Source: JBGPMO01 sp041487075 | GTDB taxonomy: Bacteria > Patescibacteriota > Minisyncoccia > UBA6257 > 1-14-0-10-40-38 | Direction of reading: 5' to 3' | Assembly: GCA_041487075.1 (NCBI GenBank) | Contig: JBGPMO010000033.1 | Span: 1-7,531 of the forward strand | Length of the DNA: 7,531 nt | Shown: positions 1-6,057 of the stretch, one piece after another | Layout: each line of letters opens with the position of its first letter | Position numbering within the stretch: position 1 is the first letter of the stretch | Translations under genes and position numbers: made by a program | Notes under the pieces: model-generated | What the model was told of the DNA's origin: nothing | Database searches by the model: none | Seen by the model: only the letters and a program-made list of their open reading frames with translations

Positions 1-309
1 CGGCAAGTAACGAGGATGATGAGAAAAATCGGCGTCCATCATGGTAAGAGAACGAATATTTTTCCGTTTCAAGATCTCACGAAAGGCATGAATGTAGGCA
101 AGACCCAATCCCTCTTTTTTCTCACGCGCAAGCAGTGAGAGCCGAGGATATTGATGCATTAACGCGCGCACCATTTCACCCGTGCCATCTGGCGAATTAT
201 CATCCACTACCATGACCTGCACGAAAGGAGCTTCCGTAAAAATAGCTTTAATGATTCCCTCAATGTTTGTAGCTTCGTTATAAGTAGGAAGCACTACGAT
301 ATCCTCCAT
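1..309 (-). CDS. Polyprenyl-phosphate mannose synthase-like GT2 glycosyltransferase, N-terminal part (3' end outside window)
   Basis: Only the first 103 residues are present; the frame is still open at base 1. The translation is a textbook family 2 GT-A N-terminus of the dolichyl/polyprenyl-phosphate mannosyltransferase (DPM1) type. It has the first strand and nucleotide-binding turn VVLPTYNEATNIE (residues 5-17), VVDDNSPDGTGE (34-45), the basic segment REKKEGLGLAY (62-72) and the metal-binding MDADFSHHP (91-99; D92 and D94 form the DXD). Known family members move mannose (sometimes glucose or another hexose) from a nucleotide sugar to polyprenyl phosphate at the cytoplasmic membrane face; the exact sugar cannot be told here. 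It is divergent from the GT-C gene at 389, a class that often uses such lipid-linked sugars. The start is the ATG at 307-309. An in-frame GTG at 292-294 sits 7 bases after a GGAGGA and is a possible alternative, but would cut into the first beta strand. C-terminal membrane segments, if any, lie outside. Confidence 0.9.
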   Translation of the reverse strand, partial: MEDIVVLPTYNEATNIEGIIKAIFTEAPFVQVMVVDDNSPDGTGEMVRALMHQYPRLSLLAREKKEGLGLAYIHAFREILKRKNIRSLTMMDADFSHHPRYLP

Positions 310-317
310 AATGATTT

Positions 318-346
318 ATTCTCGCTTAAAAAACCCTTTCAAACAA
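318..346 (-). promoter_or_regulatory. Possible weak promoter for the GT2 gene
   Basis: On the minus strand, a TTGTTT (341-346) is followed after 17 bases by GAGAAT (318-323), then 8 bases before the ATG at 309. The -35 matches consensus at 3 of 6 and the -10 at 4 of 6 positions, so the match is weak. The placement mirrors the opposite promoter, with the same 8-base distance from -10 box to ATG, and would also give an almost leaderless mRNA. Some divergent promoter is expected in this gap, but this exact site is tentative. Confidence 0.3.
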
Positions 347-351
347 GTTAA

Positions 352-380
352 TTGCCATCAGCCACTTAAATTACTAGAAT
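352..380 (+). promoter_or_regulatory. Sigma70-type promoter for the GT-C gene at 389, predicted leaderless
   Basis: TTGCCA (352-357) and TAGAAT (375-380) each match the -35 and -10 consensus at 5 of 6 positions and are separated by exactly 17 bases. Transcription would be expected to begin about 7 bases after the -10 box, near 386-388, directly before the ATG at 389. This agrees with the absence of a ribosome binding site there. It argues against the longer frame starting at 311, whose first codons would lie upstream of the transcript start. The gap of 310-388 holds nothing else I can recognise. Confidence 0.55.
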
Positions 381-388
381 GCATAGGT

Positions 389-2056
389 ATGAAAAAAAAG
401 ATTACCTGGATCCTTGCTGGGGTAGTGATCCTTGGCTTCACGCTCCGGTTAGTGGGCATTACCTACGGCCTTCCCCTCTGGCTTGTTGGCGATGAGCCGC
501 CGTTCGTTCTTGGAGCGCTCAAAATGATTGATTTGAAAACCATCCTGCCCGTTCTTCATACCAACGAATTCGCACCTGTTCTTTATTTCAGCCCTTATCT
601 TTCTTATGTATATCTTCTCCCTTTCATCGTGATTCTTGGCAAGGCTTATCTTTCCTTCCACGGAAGTGTTGCTGCCTTTTCTCTCTTACTCCTCGCCGAT
701 CTCTCTCATTTTTTTATAGTGGCGCGCATCATAAGCGCGATTGTTGGAACCGCCACTATTCTCCTTCTTTTCCGTGTGGGGAAAAATATTTTTAAAAATG
801 AAACAACAGCGCTCTTGGGAGCAGTGTTTCTCGCTTTTTCCCCTACGCACGTGCTTCTCTCACACTGGGGCAGGGACTGGATCATGGCGACCTTCTTTTT
901 CACCCTCCTCCTCCTTTGCCTGACTGAAGAAAAAATCGATCTTGGCAAACGGCTTTTCCTTGCCGGACTCATAGGCGGCATCGCCTTCGGCGTAAGCATT
1001 ATAGCCGCTTTTATACCGGTCTTTATCATCTTTTGGGCATTGATCGCCGAAGGGGTTCCTCCCTCTACCTTACTCGTCAACAAATATCTCTATGCCGGCG
1101 CGATCGCTTTCGTCCTCCTCGCAGGATTCTCTATCCTTATTTATCCTTCTGGATTCTTTCTTACTCACGCTCATTCAATTACCCTGCATAAGTCTTTCCC
1201 CGACTTTTTCGGCACCTCGTGGTCCTTTCTCTCTCCCACGCTTTTTTCTGAGCCATTCCTCATTATCTTAGCGATCATCGGGCTTATCGCAGGATGCATT
1301 AAAAAAGAAAAATTTACCTTAGTTGCGCTAGTATTCATTGCGAGTTACTTTATCATCTTTTATCTTCTCTTCCATTTCGACGACCGTTTTATCATTTACC
1401 TCTTTCCTCTCCTTGCTCTTCTCGCGGCAAATGGGGTCACTGCACTGTGGCGGATGTCTCCGCGATTCCAAAGAGTCATCGCAATGCTTGCTGGCATAGC
1501 AACGCTTGCGATGCTCGTAACCTCTTTCCAAGTAGACCGGCTCTTGCTTCGTAATGATACGCGAAGCGAAGCGCGGGCATGGATTGAATCTCATATACGC
1601 CCGGGTGAAAAGATCATGGTCCTTGCGCCGCTTACCCGCCTCTCGCATACCGCCGCTTCGATAACTGAACAGAAAAAGATCGATCCCCATTCACTCCGCA
1701 AGGTGGACATAGCCGAGCGCACCCTGGATCCCTCGCTTATTGCTTCGCCAGAGTTTCATGCTTTAAATCTCTACACCGTAGACCAAAGCGCATCAGTGTT
1801 CTTCGAATCGATTGGCCAATATATTATTGGCCATCATTACCGCTACGCCTTAGTCAGTGATAATAGTTTTTCTCCTGATGAGGGGAAAAATGACGCGGCA
1901 AAAATAATGAAAGCGCGAGGCATACTGCTCCAAAAATTTATCGGGTCACCCGCGCCATCCTTTGAAATCACTGAAGGGGCAATCGGGAGCCTGAAAAACC
2001 TGTTCACTGCCGCGAGGAATGGGCCTTCAATCGGCATCTATCAATTGACGCCGTAA
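389..2056 (+). CDS. GT-C (GT39/PMT-like) polytopic membrane glycosyltransferase with C-terminal soluble domain
   Basis: This is a 555-residue integral membrane protein with about ten or more hydrophobic segments up to residue ~380, then a mostly hydrophilic tail of ~165 residues. It is typical of GT-C enzymes related to protein O-mannosyltransferases and ArnT, which use polyprenyl-phosphate sugars on the outer membrane face. After the first membrane helix (~5-25), a periplasmic loop holds YGLPLWLVGDEPPFV, with the acidic pair D35-E36 where this fold carries its catalytic acid. Further family-like parts are FSPTHVLLSHWGRDW (150-164) and FHFDDRFIIYLFPLLALL (328-345). The tail opens with NDTRSEARAWIESHIRPGEKI (389-409), a block common after the membrane core in bacterial GT39-like proteins. 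The start at 389 is preferred over the ATG at 311 because MKKK directly precedes helix 1 and a promoter overlaps the longer version. There is no Shine-Dalgarno motif. Acceptor and sugar are unknown; the neighbouring GT2 enzyme may supply its donor (inference). Confidence 0.85.
   Translation: MKKKITWILAGVVILGFTLRLVGITYGLPLWLVGDEPPFVLGALKMIDLKTILPVLHTNEFAPVLYFSPYLSYVYLLPFIVILGKAYLSFHGSVAAFSLLLLADLSHFFIVARIISAIVGTATILLLFRVGKNIFKNETTALLGAVFLAFSPTHVLLSHWGRDWIMATFFFTLLLLCLTEEKIDLGKRLFLAGLIGGIAFGVSIIAAFIPVFIIFWALIAEGVPPSTLLVNKYLYAGAIAFVLLAGFSILIYPSGFFLTHAHSITLHKSFPDFFGTSWSFLSPTLFSEPFLIILAIIGLIAGCIKKEKFTLVALVFIASYFIIFYLLFHFDDRFIIYLFPLLALLAANGVTALWRMSPRFQRVIAMLAGIATLAMLVTSFQVDRLLLRNDTRSEARAWIESHIRPGEKIMVLAPLTRLSHTAASITEQKKIDPHSLRKVDIAERTLDPSLIASPEFHALNLYTVDQSASVFFESIGQYIIGHHYRYALVSDNSFSPDEGKNDAAKIMKARGILLQKFIGSPAPSFEITEGAIGSLKNLFTAARNGPSIGIYQLTP
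1813..1833. repeat. Perfect 9-bp inverted repeat inside the GT-C gene
   Basis: The arms TGGCCAATA (1813-1821) and TATTGGCCA (1825-1833) are exact reverse complements around a 3-base centre. It lies in the soluble-domain part of the membrane glycosyltransferase gene and encodes the IGQYIIGH stretch. It could form a short hairpin in DNA or mRNA, but there is no T-run, so it is not a terminator, and the repeat may simply follow from the repeated amino acids. Confidence 0.5.
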
Positions 2057-2063
2057 TAATACG

Positions 2064-3422
2064 TTACAATTCGGAAATTCGCTCAAAAATACGACTGATA
2101 TTCTCTGACACATCAAACCCGGTGTTTGCCCCGAGAAGTGCCGCTACGGTAATAAGAAGTTTTGGCGATACCTTCCGCTCACGGAACAGATGGAGGCCGT
2201 AAGCGGCAAAGATGGCAAAAAATGGGTACACCGGAAAACGATATCGTGTTTCAACAACCAGCCCCACGAGCGAAAGCGGCATGATAAAAAGAAGAGAACT
2301 ATAGAACAGCGCTCGGCGCCGATCGCCGCGCGGAAGTTTTTTTATACTTCCAATACCAATGAACCCCAAACCAAAAAGAATAGCCGCATAGAGAGCCGAA
2401 GCAATAAGTGTGATTGCTTTTGCAATGCCGTGCAGGTGGAACCAAAAGCCGGTAGGGCGGGCGATGCTAAAATAAATTGATGCTCTCACTATACTCCGCC
2501 GCACAAAGCCAATCGGATCGCGAAGAATATATTGAATCCCTTCCCTGGTGGCTATCTGGTTTGCTTTGATAATCCCAAATTGATCAATGTAATCGGTAAG
2601 GATTGGCGTTGTATCCTGCTCTCCGGTGGCGCCCGGGTGATTCCCGATATAAATGTTATAGCCGGAATTTACGCTAAACGGCACAAACGCATGGTAAAGA
2701 TGATAATTTCGTATGGTCCACGGCGTAAGCATCATCACGATAGCAAAGGCAGCAACCACAAGATCCTTCCACCGCCGCGTTGCAAGTAACACTACTGCGA
2801 TAGGAATAAAAAGAAACACCGCAGGAGTCCTCACTATCGCAGCTACGGCAAATACAACGCCAAAAAGAAAAGCGAATTGCCATCCTCCTCTCCGTAACAG
2901 CCTCAAAAACAGATAGACAGAAAGAATCATACAAAAAATGCCGACATTTTCTGTAAGAAGCATGGCGCTTACCGTGATAAGGTCGGGCGAGAAGCCAACG
3001 AGAGCAGCTGCAATAAGACCGACAAATTCTGCCCATGACTCACGGAAAATTTCCTTCGCAATGAGGTACGTGAAAAATGCACTCAAGCTAAGAAAAAGCG
3101 CCTGCAGTATCCAGACAGGCGGGTAATGATGCCCAAAAAGCTTATAGACGCCCGCGAGAAAAAATTGGTACCCGGGCCCCACGCGTACCATGCCGATATC
3201 CCGCTCGATGGGCACATCAAGCGATTCACGATAGCCCAATCCTTGTGCCAGATGCCAGCCGATATTGTCATACCCGCGCGCATCTACTTGGGGTGGAATA
3301 TGAAAATAAAAAGAATAAGCTAATGACAATAGCAATACTCCGGCACAAAGAAGGAAAATGGGGGAAGCAGCCAGCCGGCGCATAGCAATAGAAAACTCGC
3401 GTGACATAACTCGATATATCAT
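2064..3422 (-). CDS. GT-C (GT39/ArnT/RgtA-like) polytopic membrane glycosyltransferase
   Basis: The 452-residue protein has about ten hydrophobic segments and the conserved blocks of the PMT_2/RgtABCD-like GT-C superfamily. The first periplasmic loop has PPQVDARGYDNIGWHLAQG (43-61), with D47, Y51 and D52 at the usual catalytic-acid site. It is followed by MVRVGPGYQFFLAG (78-91), SPDLITVSAMLLTE (145-158), LTPWTIRNY (233-241), SGYNIYIGNHPGA (253-265) and ETRYRFPVYPF (391-401). Such enzymes transfer a sugar from a polyprenyl-phosphate donor on the outer face of the cytoplasmic membrane; the acceptor cannot be inferred. It is the last gene of the five-gene minus-strand run. The ATG at 3420-3422 lies one base after the TGA of the preceding GT4 gene, so translational coupling is likely; an ATG at 3405-3407 is an alternative. 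An open frame to 3602 would overlap the GT4 gene by ~180 bases and is rejected as start. No terminator is visible after its TAA. Confidence 0.87.
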   Translation of the reverse strand: MIYRVMSREFSIAMRRLAASPIFLLCAGVLLLSLAYSFYFHIPPQVDARGYDNIGWHLAQGLGYRESLDVPIERDIGMVRVGPGYQFFLAGVYKLFGHHYPPVWILQALFLSLSAFFTYLIAKEIFRESWAEFVGLIAAALVGFSPDLITVSAMLLTENVGIFCMILSVYLFLRLLRRGGWQFAFLFGVVFAVAAIVRTPAVFLFIPIAVVLLATRRWKDLVVAAFAIVMMLTPWTIRNYHLYHAFVPFSVNSGYNIYIGNHPGATGEQDTTPILTDYIDQFGIIKANQIATREGIQYILRDPIGFVRRSIVRASIYFSIARPTGFWFHLHGIAKAITLIASALYAAILFGLGFIGIGSIKKLPRGDRRRALFYSSLLFIMPLSLVGLVVETRYRFPVYPFFAIFAAYGLHLFRERKVSPKLLITVAALLGANTGFDVSENISRIFERISEL

Positions 3423-3423
3423 A

Positions 3424-4554
3424 TCATGCCGGGGGTATGGGGTTTCTAAACAACGCAGAAAAAATCTGCAGTACGCGGCTTTCTTCAAATTGAGCCACCC
3501 ATGCTCTCTCACGCTTAGCCATCGTCTGCTCTTCACGAGCGGAGAGTGATAAAAGTGCAATCGTGCGCGCGGCAAACACGAGCGCATCGCCCGGCGGCAC
3601 AAGCCATACTCCTAACTCCGGCGGAATCATCTCACGGACACCCCCCACATCGGTGGCGACAAAAGGTATTCCCCATGCCATTGCCTCAAGCAGCACATGC
3701 GGAAATCCCTCTTCTTCAGACGGCATAACAAAAATATCCGCAGCGGCGAAAAAAGAAGGAAGTTCGGAATGAGGAACGCCCCCGATAAAAAAGATGTGTT
3801 CGGCAAGCCCGCGTTTTTCTGCTTCTTTTTTTAACTCTGCTTCAAGCGGGCCTTCGCCCACAACAAAAAGTTTAACTCGATGCTTGGCAAGCGCATCGCC
3901 CAATGCAAGAAGCAGATGAGCTCCTTTCCGGCGAGAAAGACGGTGCACAAAGAGCGCCACCCGCCATTCAGAAGATAGGTGGAATTTCTTTCTCATCGCT
4001 GCTCGGGCTCCGCGATCGGCCGCAAAACGATCGAGTACAATCCAATTCGGCATAATCTTTATTTTCTCTGCCGGTATTCCATACTGTTCCCCATACCTTC
4101 TGGCTAATCCCGGCGTTCCGGTCACGAGATATGAAATAGAATGATAGACTGCCCGCTCAAGCGCATCCCTGAACCACGAACGCTTGTATTTCCACGGTTC
4201 GCCGCAATTCCAATAAAATACCCTACCTCCCATAACTTTAGTGCAAAGAGAAGCAATAAGCGCCCCGCGAAAAGAATAATGCACGTAAAAATCACGATAT
4301 CCCCGCATCCTCATCACAAACAACCGAACGCATAATTCAAGGAAACGCGCCAGTGGAAAAAAAGAACGAAGCAACTCTGCTCGCTTCACCTCGGTAAGAA
4401 CCGGCAAACTGCCTTCCTCAATCACTAAGGCAATCTCAAATGATATTGCCGCGCGTTCAACAAAATTCAGAAGGTAGGCAAAATGAGTTGCCGCATCTTT
4501 CCTATAGGAAGGCATGATATAGCAAAGCCGCGGTTTGTGAGTTACAAAAGCCAT
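3424..4554 (-). CDS. GT4-family (GT-B fold) glycosyltransferase
   Basis: A 376-residue protein of usual length for a retaining GT-B family 4 enzyme, expected to use a nucleotide sugar in the cytoplasm or on the inner membrane surface. The N-terminal Rossmann half (~8-165) starts with RLCYIMPSYRKD. The hinge carries IKIMPNWIVLDRF (165-177). The C-terminal half has VHRLSRRKGAHLLLAL (203-218), LFVVGEGPLEAEL (229-241), IFFIGGVPHSELPSFFAAADI (254-274) and the complete EX7E signature, E282 and E290, in EEGFPHVLLEAMAWG (281-295) followed by VATDVGGVREMI. All catalytic landmarks are intact, unlike the tandem GT4 upstream. The start at 4552-4554 is 7 bases after the stop of the preceding methyltransferase; an ATG at 4602 in the same frame would overlap that gene by 41 bases and adds a non-conserved leader. 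No clear Shine-Dalgarno motif is present. The specific sugar cannot be named. Confidence 0.9.
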   Translation of the reverse strand: MAFVTHKPRLCYIMPSYRKDAATHFAYLLNFVERAAISFEIALVIEEGSLPVLTEVKRAELLRSFFPLARFLELCVRLFVMRMRGYRDFYVHYSFRGALIASLCTKVMGGRVFYWNCGEPWKYKRSWFRDALERAVYHSISYLVTGTPGLARRYGEQYGIPAEKIKIMPNWIVLDRFAADRGARAAMRKKFHLSSEWRVALFVHRLSRRKGAHLLLALGDALAKHRVKLFVVGEGPLEAELKKEAEKRGLAEHIFFIGGVPHSELPSFFAAADIFVMPSEEEGFPHVLLEAMAWGIPFVATDVGGVREMIPPELGVWLVPPGDALVFAARTIALLSLSAREEQTMAKRERAWVAQFEESRVLQIFSALFRNPIPPA

Positions 4555-4561
4555 GAACAGA

Positions 4562-5125
4562 TTATTTTCTCGCGGCTGCGAAAAGATTAAACCCAAGTTC
4601 AAAATATCGCACCTGCGTCATCTCGGGCTTAAACTGCACGAGCGAAAGAATATCTCTTAATTCCTTTTTCCAAAAATAGGTTTTGTGCTCGCGTATGGCT
4701 TCGTCGCTCACTACCTTAAGGCGATATGCAAGAAATTCCAAAACCGGTTTTGCCGGCCAGGTCGGCACGGTAAGGAGCAAAACGCCCCCTGGCTTCAAAA
4801 CCCGGTAAATTTCTTTGAGAAGCTCTTCCCGATGCTCCATATGCTCGAGCACTGCAAGGAGCGTCACACAATCGACCGAACCTGAAGGAAACGGAATGGG
4901 CACCCCATCAAGAGAACCTTGTTGAACCCGTATATTTTTCTCTTCGAAACCCTTGGCGCGAACGTCAATGCCAATACCCTCTCGAATGAACGGAGAAAGA
5001 TCTTTTAAAAGGGTTCCTTCCTCGCCGCAACCAACATCAAGAAGCACTGAATCCGGACTGACGAACGGACGGATTTTCCGGATACGCAAAAATCTGAAAA
5101 TTGGCTCACAAAATCGATCTCCCAT
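4562..5125 (-). CDS. Small class I SAM-dependent methyltransferase (Methyltransf_11-like)
   Basis: This 187-residue single-domain protein has the Rossmann methyltransferase motifs: motif I VLLDVGCGEEG (27-37) for SAM, the acidic end of strand 2 GIDV (52-55), then SVDCVTLLAVLEHMEH (83-98) for strand 4, and the post-motif YRVLKPGGVLLLTVP (107-121). The short C-terminal part includes KTYFWKKELRDIL (148-160), like the HxxxW/F...L block of UbiE/COQ5-type enzymes that act on small molecules. Within a glycosyltransferase operon it probably methylates a sugar or a lipid-linked glycan, but the substrate is inferred only from context. The ATG at 5123-5125 is the only sensible start, as an in-frame TAG lies four codons upstream. 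It sits 17 bases after the preceding gene and 7 bases before the next, without a Shine-Dalgarno motif. Confidence 0.88.
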   Translation of the reverse strand: MGDRFCEPIFRFLRIRKIRPFVSPDSVLLDVGCGEEGTLLKDLSPFIREGIGIDVRAKGFEEKNIRVQQGSLDGVPIPFPSGSVDCVTLLAVLEHMEHREELLKEIYRVLKPGGVLLLTVPTWPAKPVLEFLAYRLKVVSDEAIREHKTYFWKKELRDILSLVQFKPEMTQVRYFELGFNLFAAARK

Positions 5126-5142
5126 AAGCAGTATCTAAAAGA

Positions 5143-6057
5143 CTATGATGATTCTTTTTGCGCAACGACCGTAAGCGTCATTCCGGGAACAATAGGGCGG
5201 AGAAAATCAGCCACAACTTCTTTCATGCGAGAAAACAAGCCAGTATGCGGATAAACCTTGAAGAGAAGCGGCTTATGCGAACGAACCGCTTCTTCTTGTC
5301 CCCTGTGACGGAGGAAGAATTGATTAACAAAATGAACAAGCATAAATGAGACAGATGCTTCAATCCGAATCACCTTAAAACCAGAATCGGTGAGAAGCCG
5401 CTCGAGGGTGCGCTTCGGGAAAAGATGTAGATGATTAGGATAGTCGATGATGCTCTCGAGGAGCTTCCGGCTGAAGCGCGCATCCAATCCTTTGGGATTC
5501 GGCACTTCCACTAAAAGATAGCCATCGGGGGCAAGAATTCTTCTTGCTTCCCGGAGCACCGATCTCGGGTCAGGTAAATGTTCAATAACGTGATAGAACG
5601 CCACCGCATCAAACGCCGCGTCAGGAAAACGAACCTCTTCCAAAGTACCGCAAAACATTGGCAATGCATAATTTTTTTCCCCAGCGCGTACCGCGTGCTC
5701 GGAGAGTTCAACGCCATGCACCTGCCATCCCCGTTCTTTCATAAGCTGTAAAAAGTCACCTCCCGCTGCCCCGACCTCAAGAAAACGGCCGGGTGATTTA
5801 AAATACCGGTTAAAAAACCGCAGTCGATAGGCAAAATCCTTAAAGTGCTCTCTGCCTCTGCCTTTGTAATTTTCGGCATAATAATGCTTATTGTAATGGC
5901 GAGAAAGTTCTGCCACGCTCGGCAATGTTTTCATGGCAATAAGGCCGCACGCGCGGCACGTCCGGAAATCTCCTCCGCTCGGGCTATAAAATGAAAGAGT
6001 GGGCACATCACTCTTACAGAGATAACATATCTGTTGCTCGCTATGCGTTTCTTTCAT
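5143..6057 (-). CDS. Class I SAM-dependent methyltransferase with N-terminal zinc ribbon
   Basis: The 304-residue protein begins with a probable zinc knuckle, CYLC (C11, C14) and CRACG (C34, C37), spaced C-x2-C-x19-C-x2-C. The Rossmann methyltransferase domain follows: FLEVGAAGGDFLQLM (92-106) binds SAM, VHGVELS (113-119) has the strand-2 acid E117, then FDAVAFYHVIEHLPDP (149-164), ILAPDGYLLVEVPN and YPNHLHLFPKRTLERLL. This architecture is common in surface-polysaccharide clusters and resembles NDP-hexose C-methyltransferases at its N-terminus, but it is shorter than those (~400 residues) and I see no second catalytic domain. A sugar or glycan O-methyltransferase is the best guess. The C-terminal ~70 residues are basic and partly hydrophobic. 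The ATG at 6055-6057 overlaps the end of the GT4-GT4 gene by 17 bases in another frame and precedes the zinc ribbon closely; the longer open frame to 6156 would overlap far more. No ribosome binding site is evident, so translation may be coupled. Confidence 0.88.
   Translation of the reverse strand: MKETHSEQQICYLCKSDVPTLSFYSPSGGDFRTCRACGLIAMKTLPSVAELSRHYNKHYYAENYKGRGREHFKDFAYRLRFFNRYFKSPGRFLEVGAAGGDFLQLMKERGWQVHGVELSEHAVRAGEKNYALPMFCGTLEEVRFPDAAFDAVAFYHVIEHLPDPRSVLREARRILAPDGYLLVEVPNPKGLDARFSRKLLESIIDYPNHLHLFPKRTLERLLTDSGFKVIRIEASVSFMLVHFVNQFFLRHRGQEEAVRSHKPLLFKVYPHTGLFSRMKEVVADFLRPIVPGMTLTVVAQKESS

Noticed and set aside
311..388. N-terminal extension of the plus-strand GT-C gene to the ATG at 311
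   Set aside because: The extra 26 residues are not hydrophobic, have no family likeness, and overlap a good promoter; MKKK at 389 directly precedes the first membrane helix.
2042..2071. Possible bidirectional terminator between the convergent GT-C genes
   Set aside because: Only 4-5 base arms (AATTG/CAATT or GTAA/TTAC) with mismatched interior and no GC-rich stem; not convincing as a terminator.
2190..2480. Plus-strand open frame of 96 residues
   Set aside because: It is antisense to the second GT-C gene, and its lysine/arginine/asparagine-rich translation looks like the complement of hydrophobic codons.
3424..3426. TGA reassigned to glycine, as in Gracilibacteria/SR1
   Set aside because: The TGA comes at the natural end of a full-length GT4 and one base before the next start, so standard stop usage fits better.
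3423..3602. Upstream start for the second GT-C gene at 3602
   Set aside because: It would overlap the well-supported GT4 gene by ~180 bases and the extra residues are arginine-rich and cysteine-containing out-of-frame noise.
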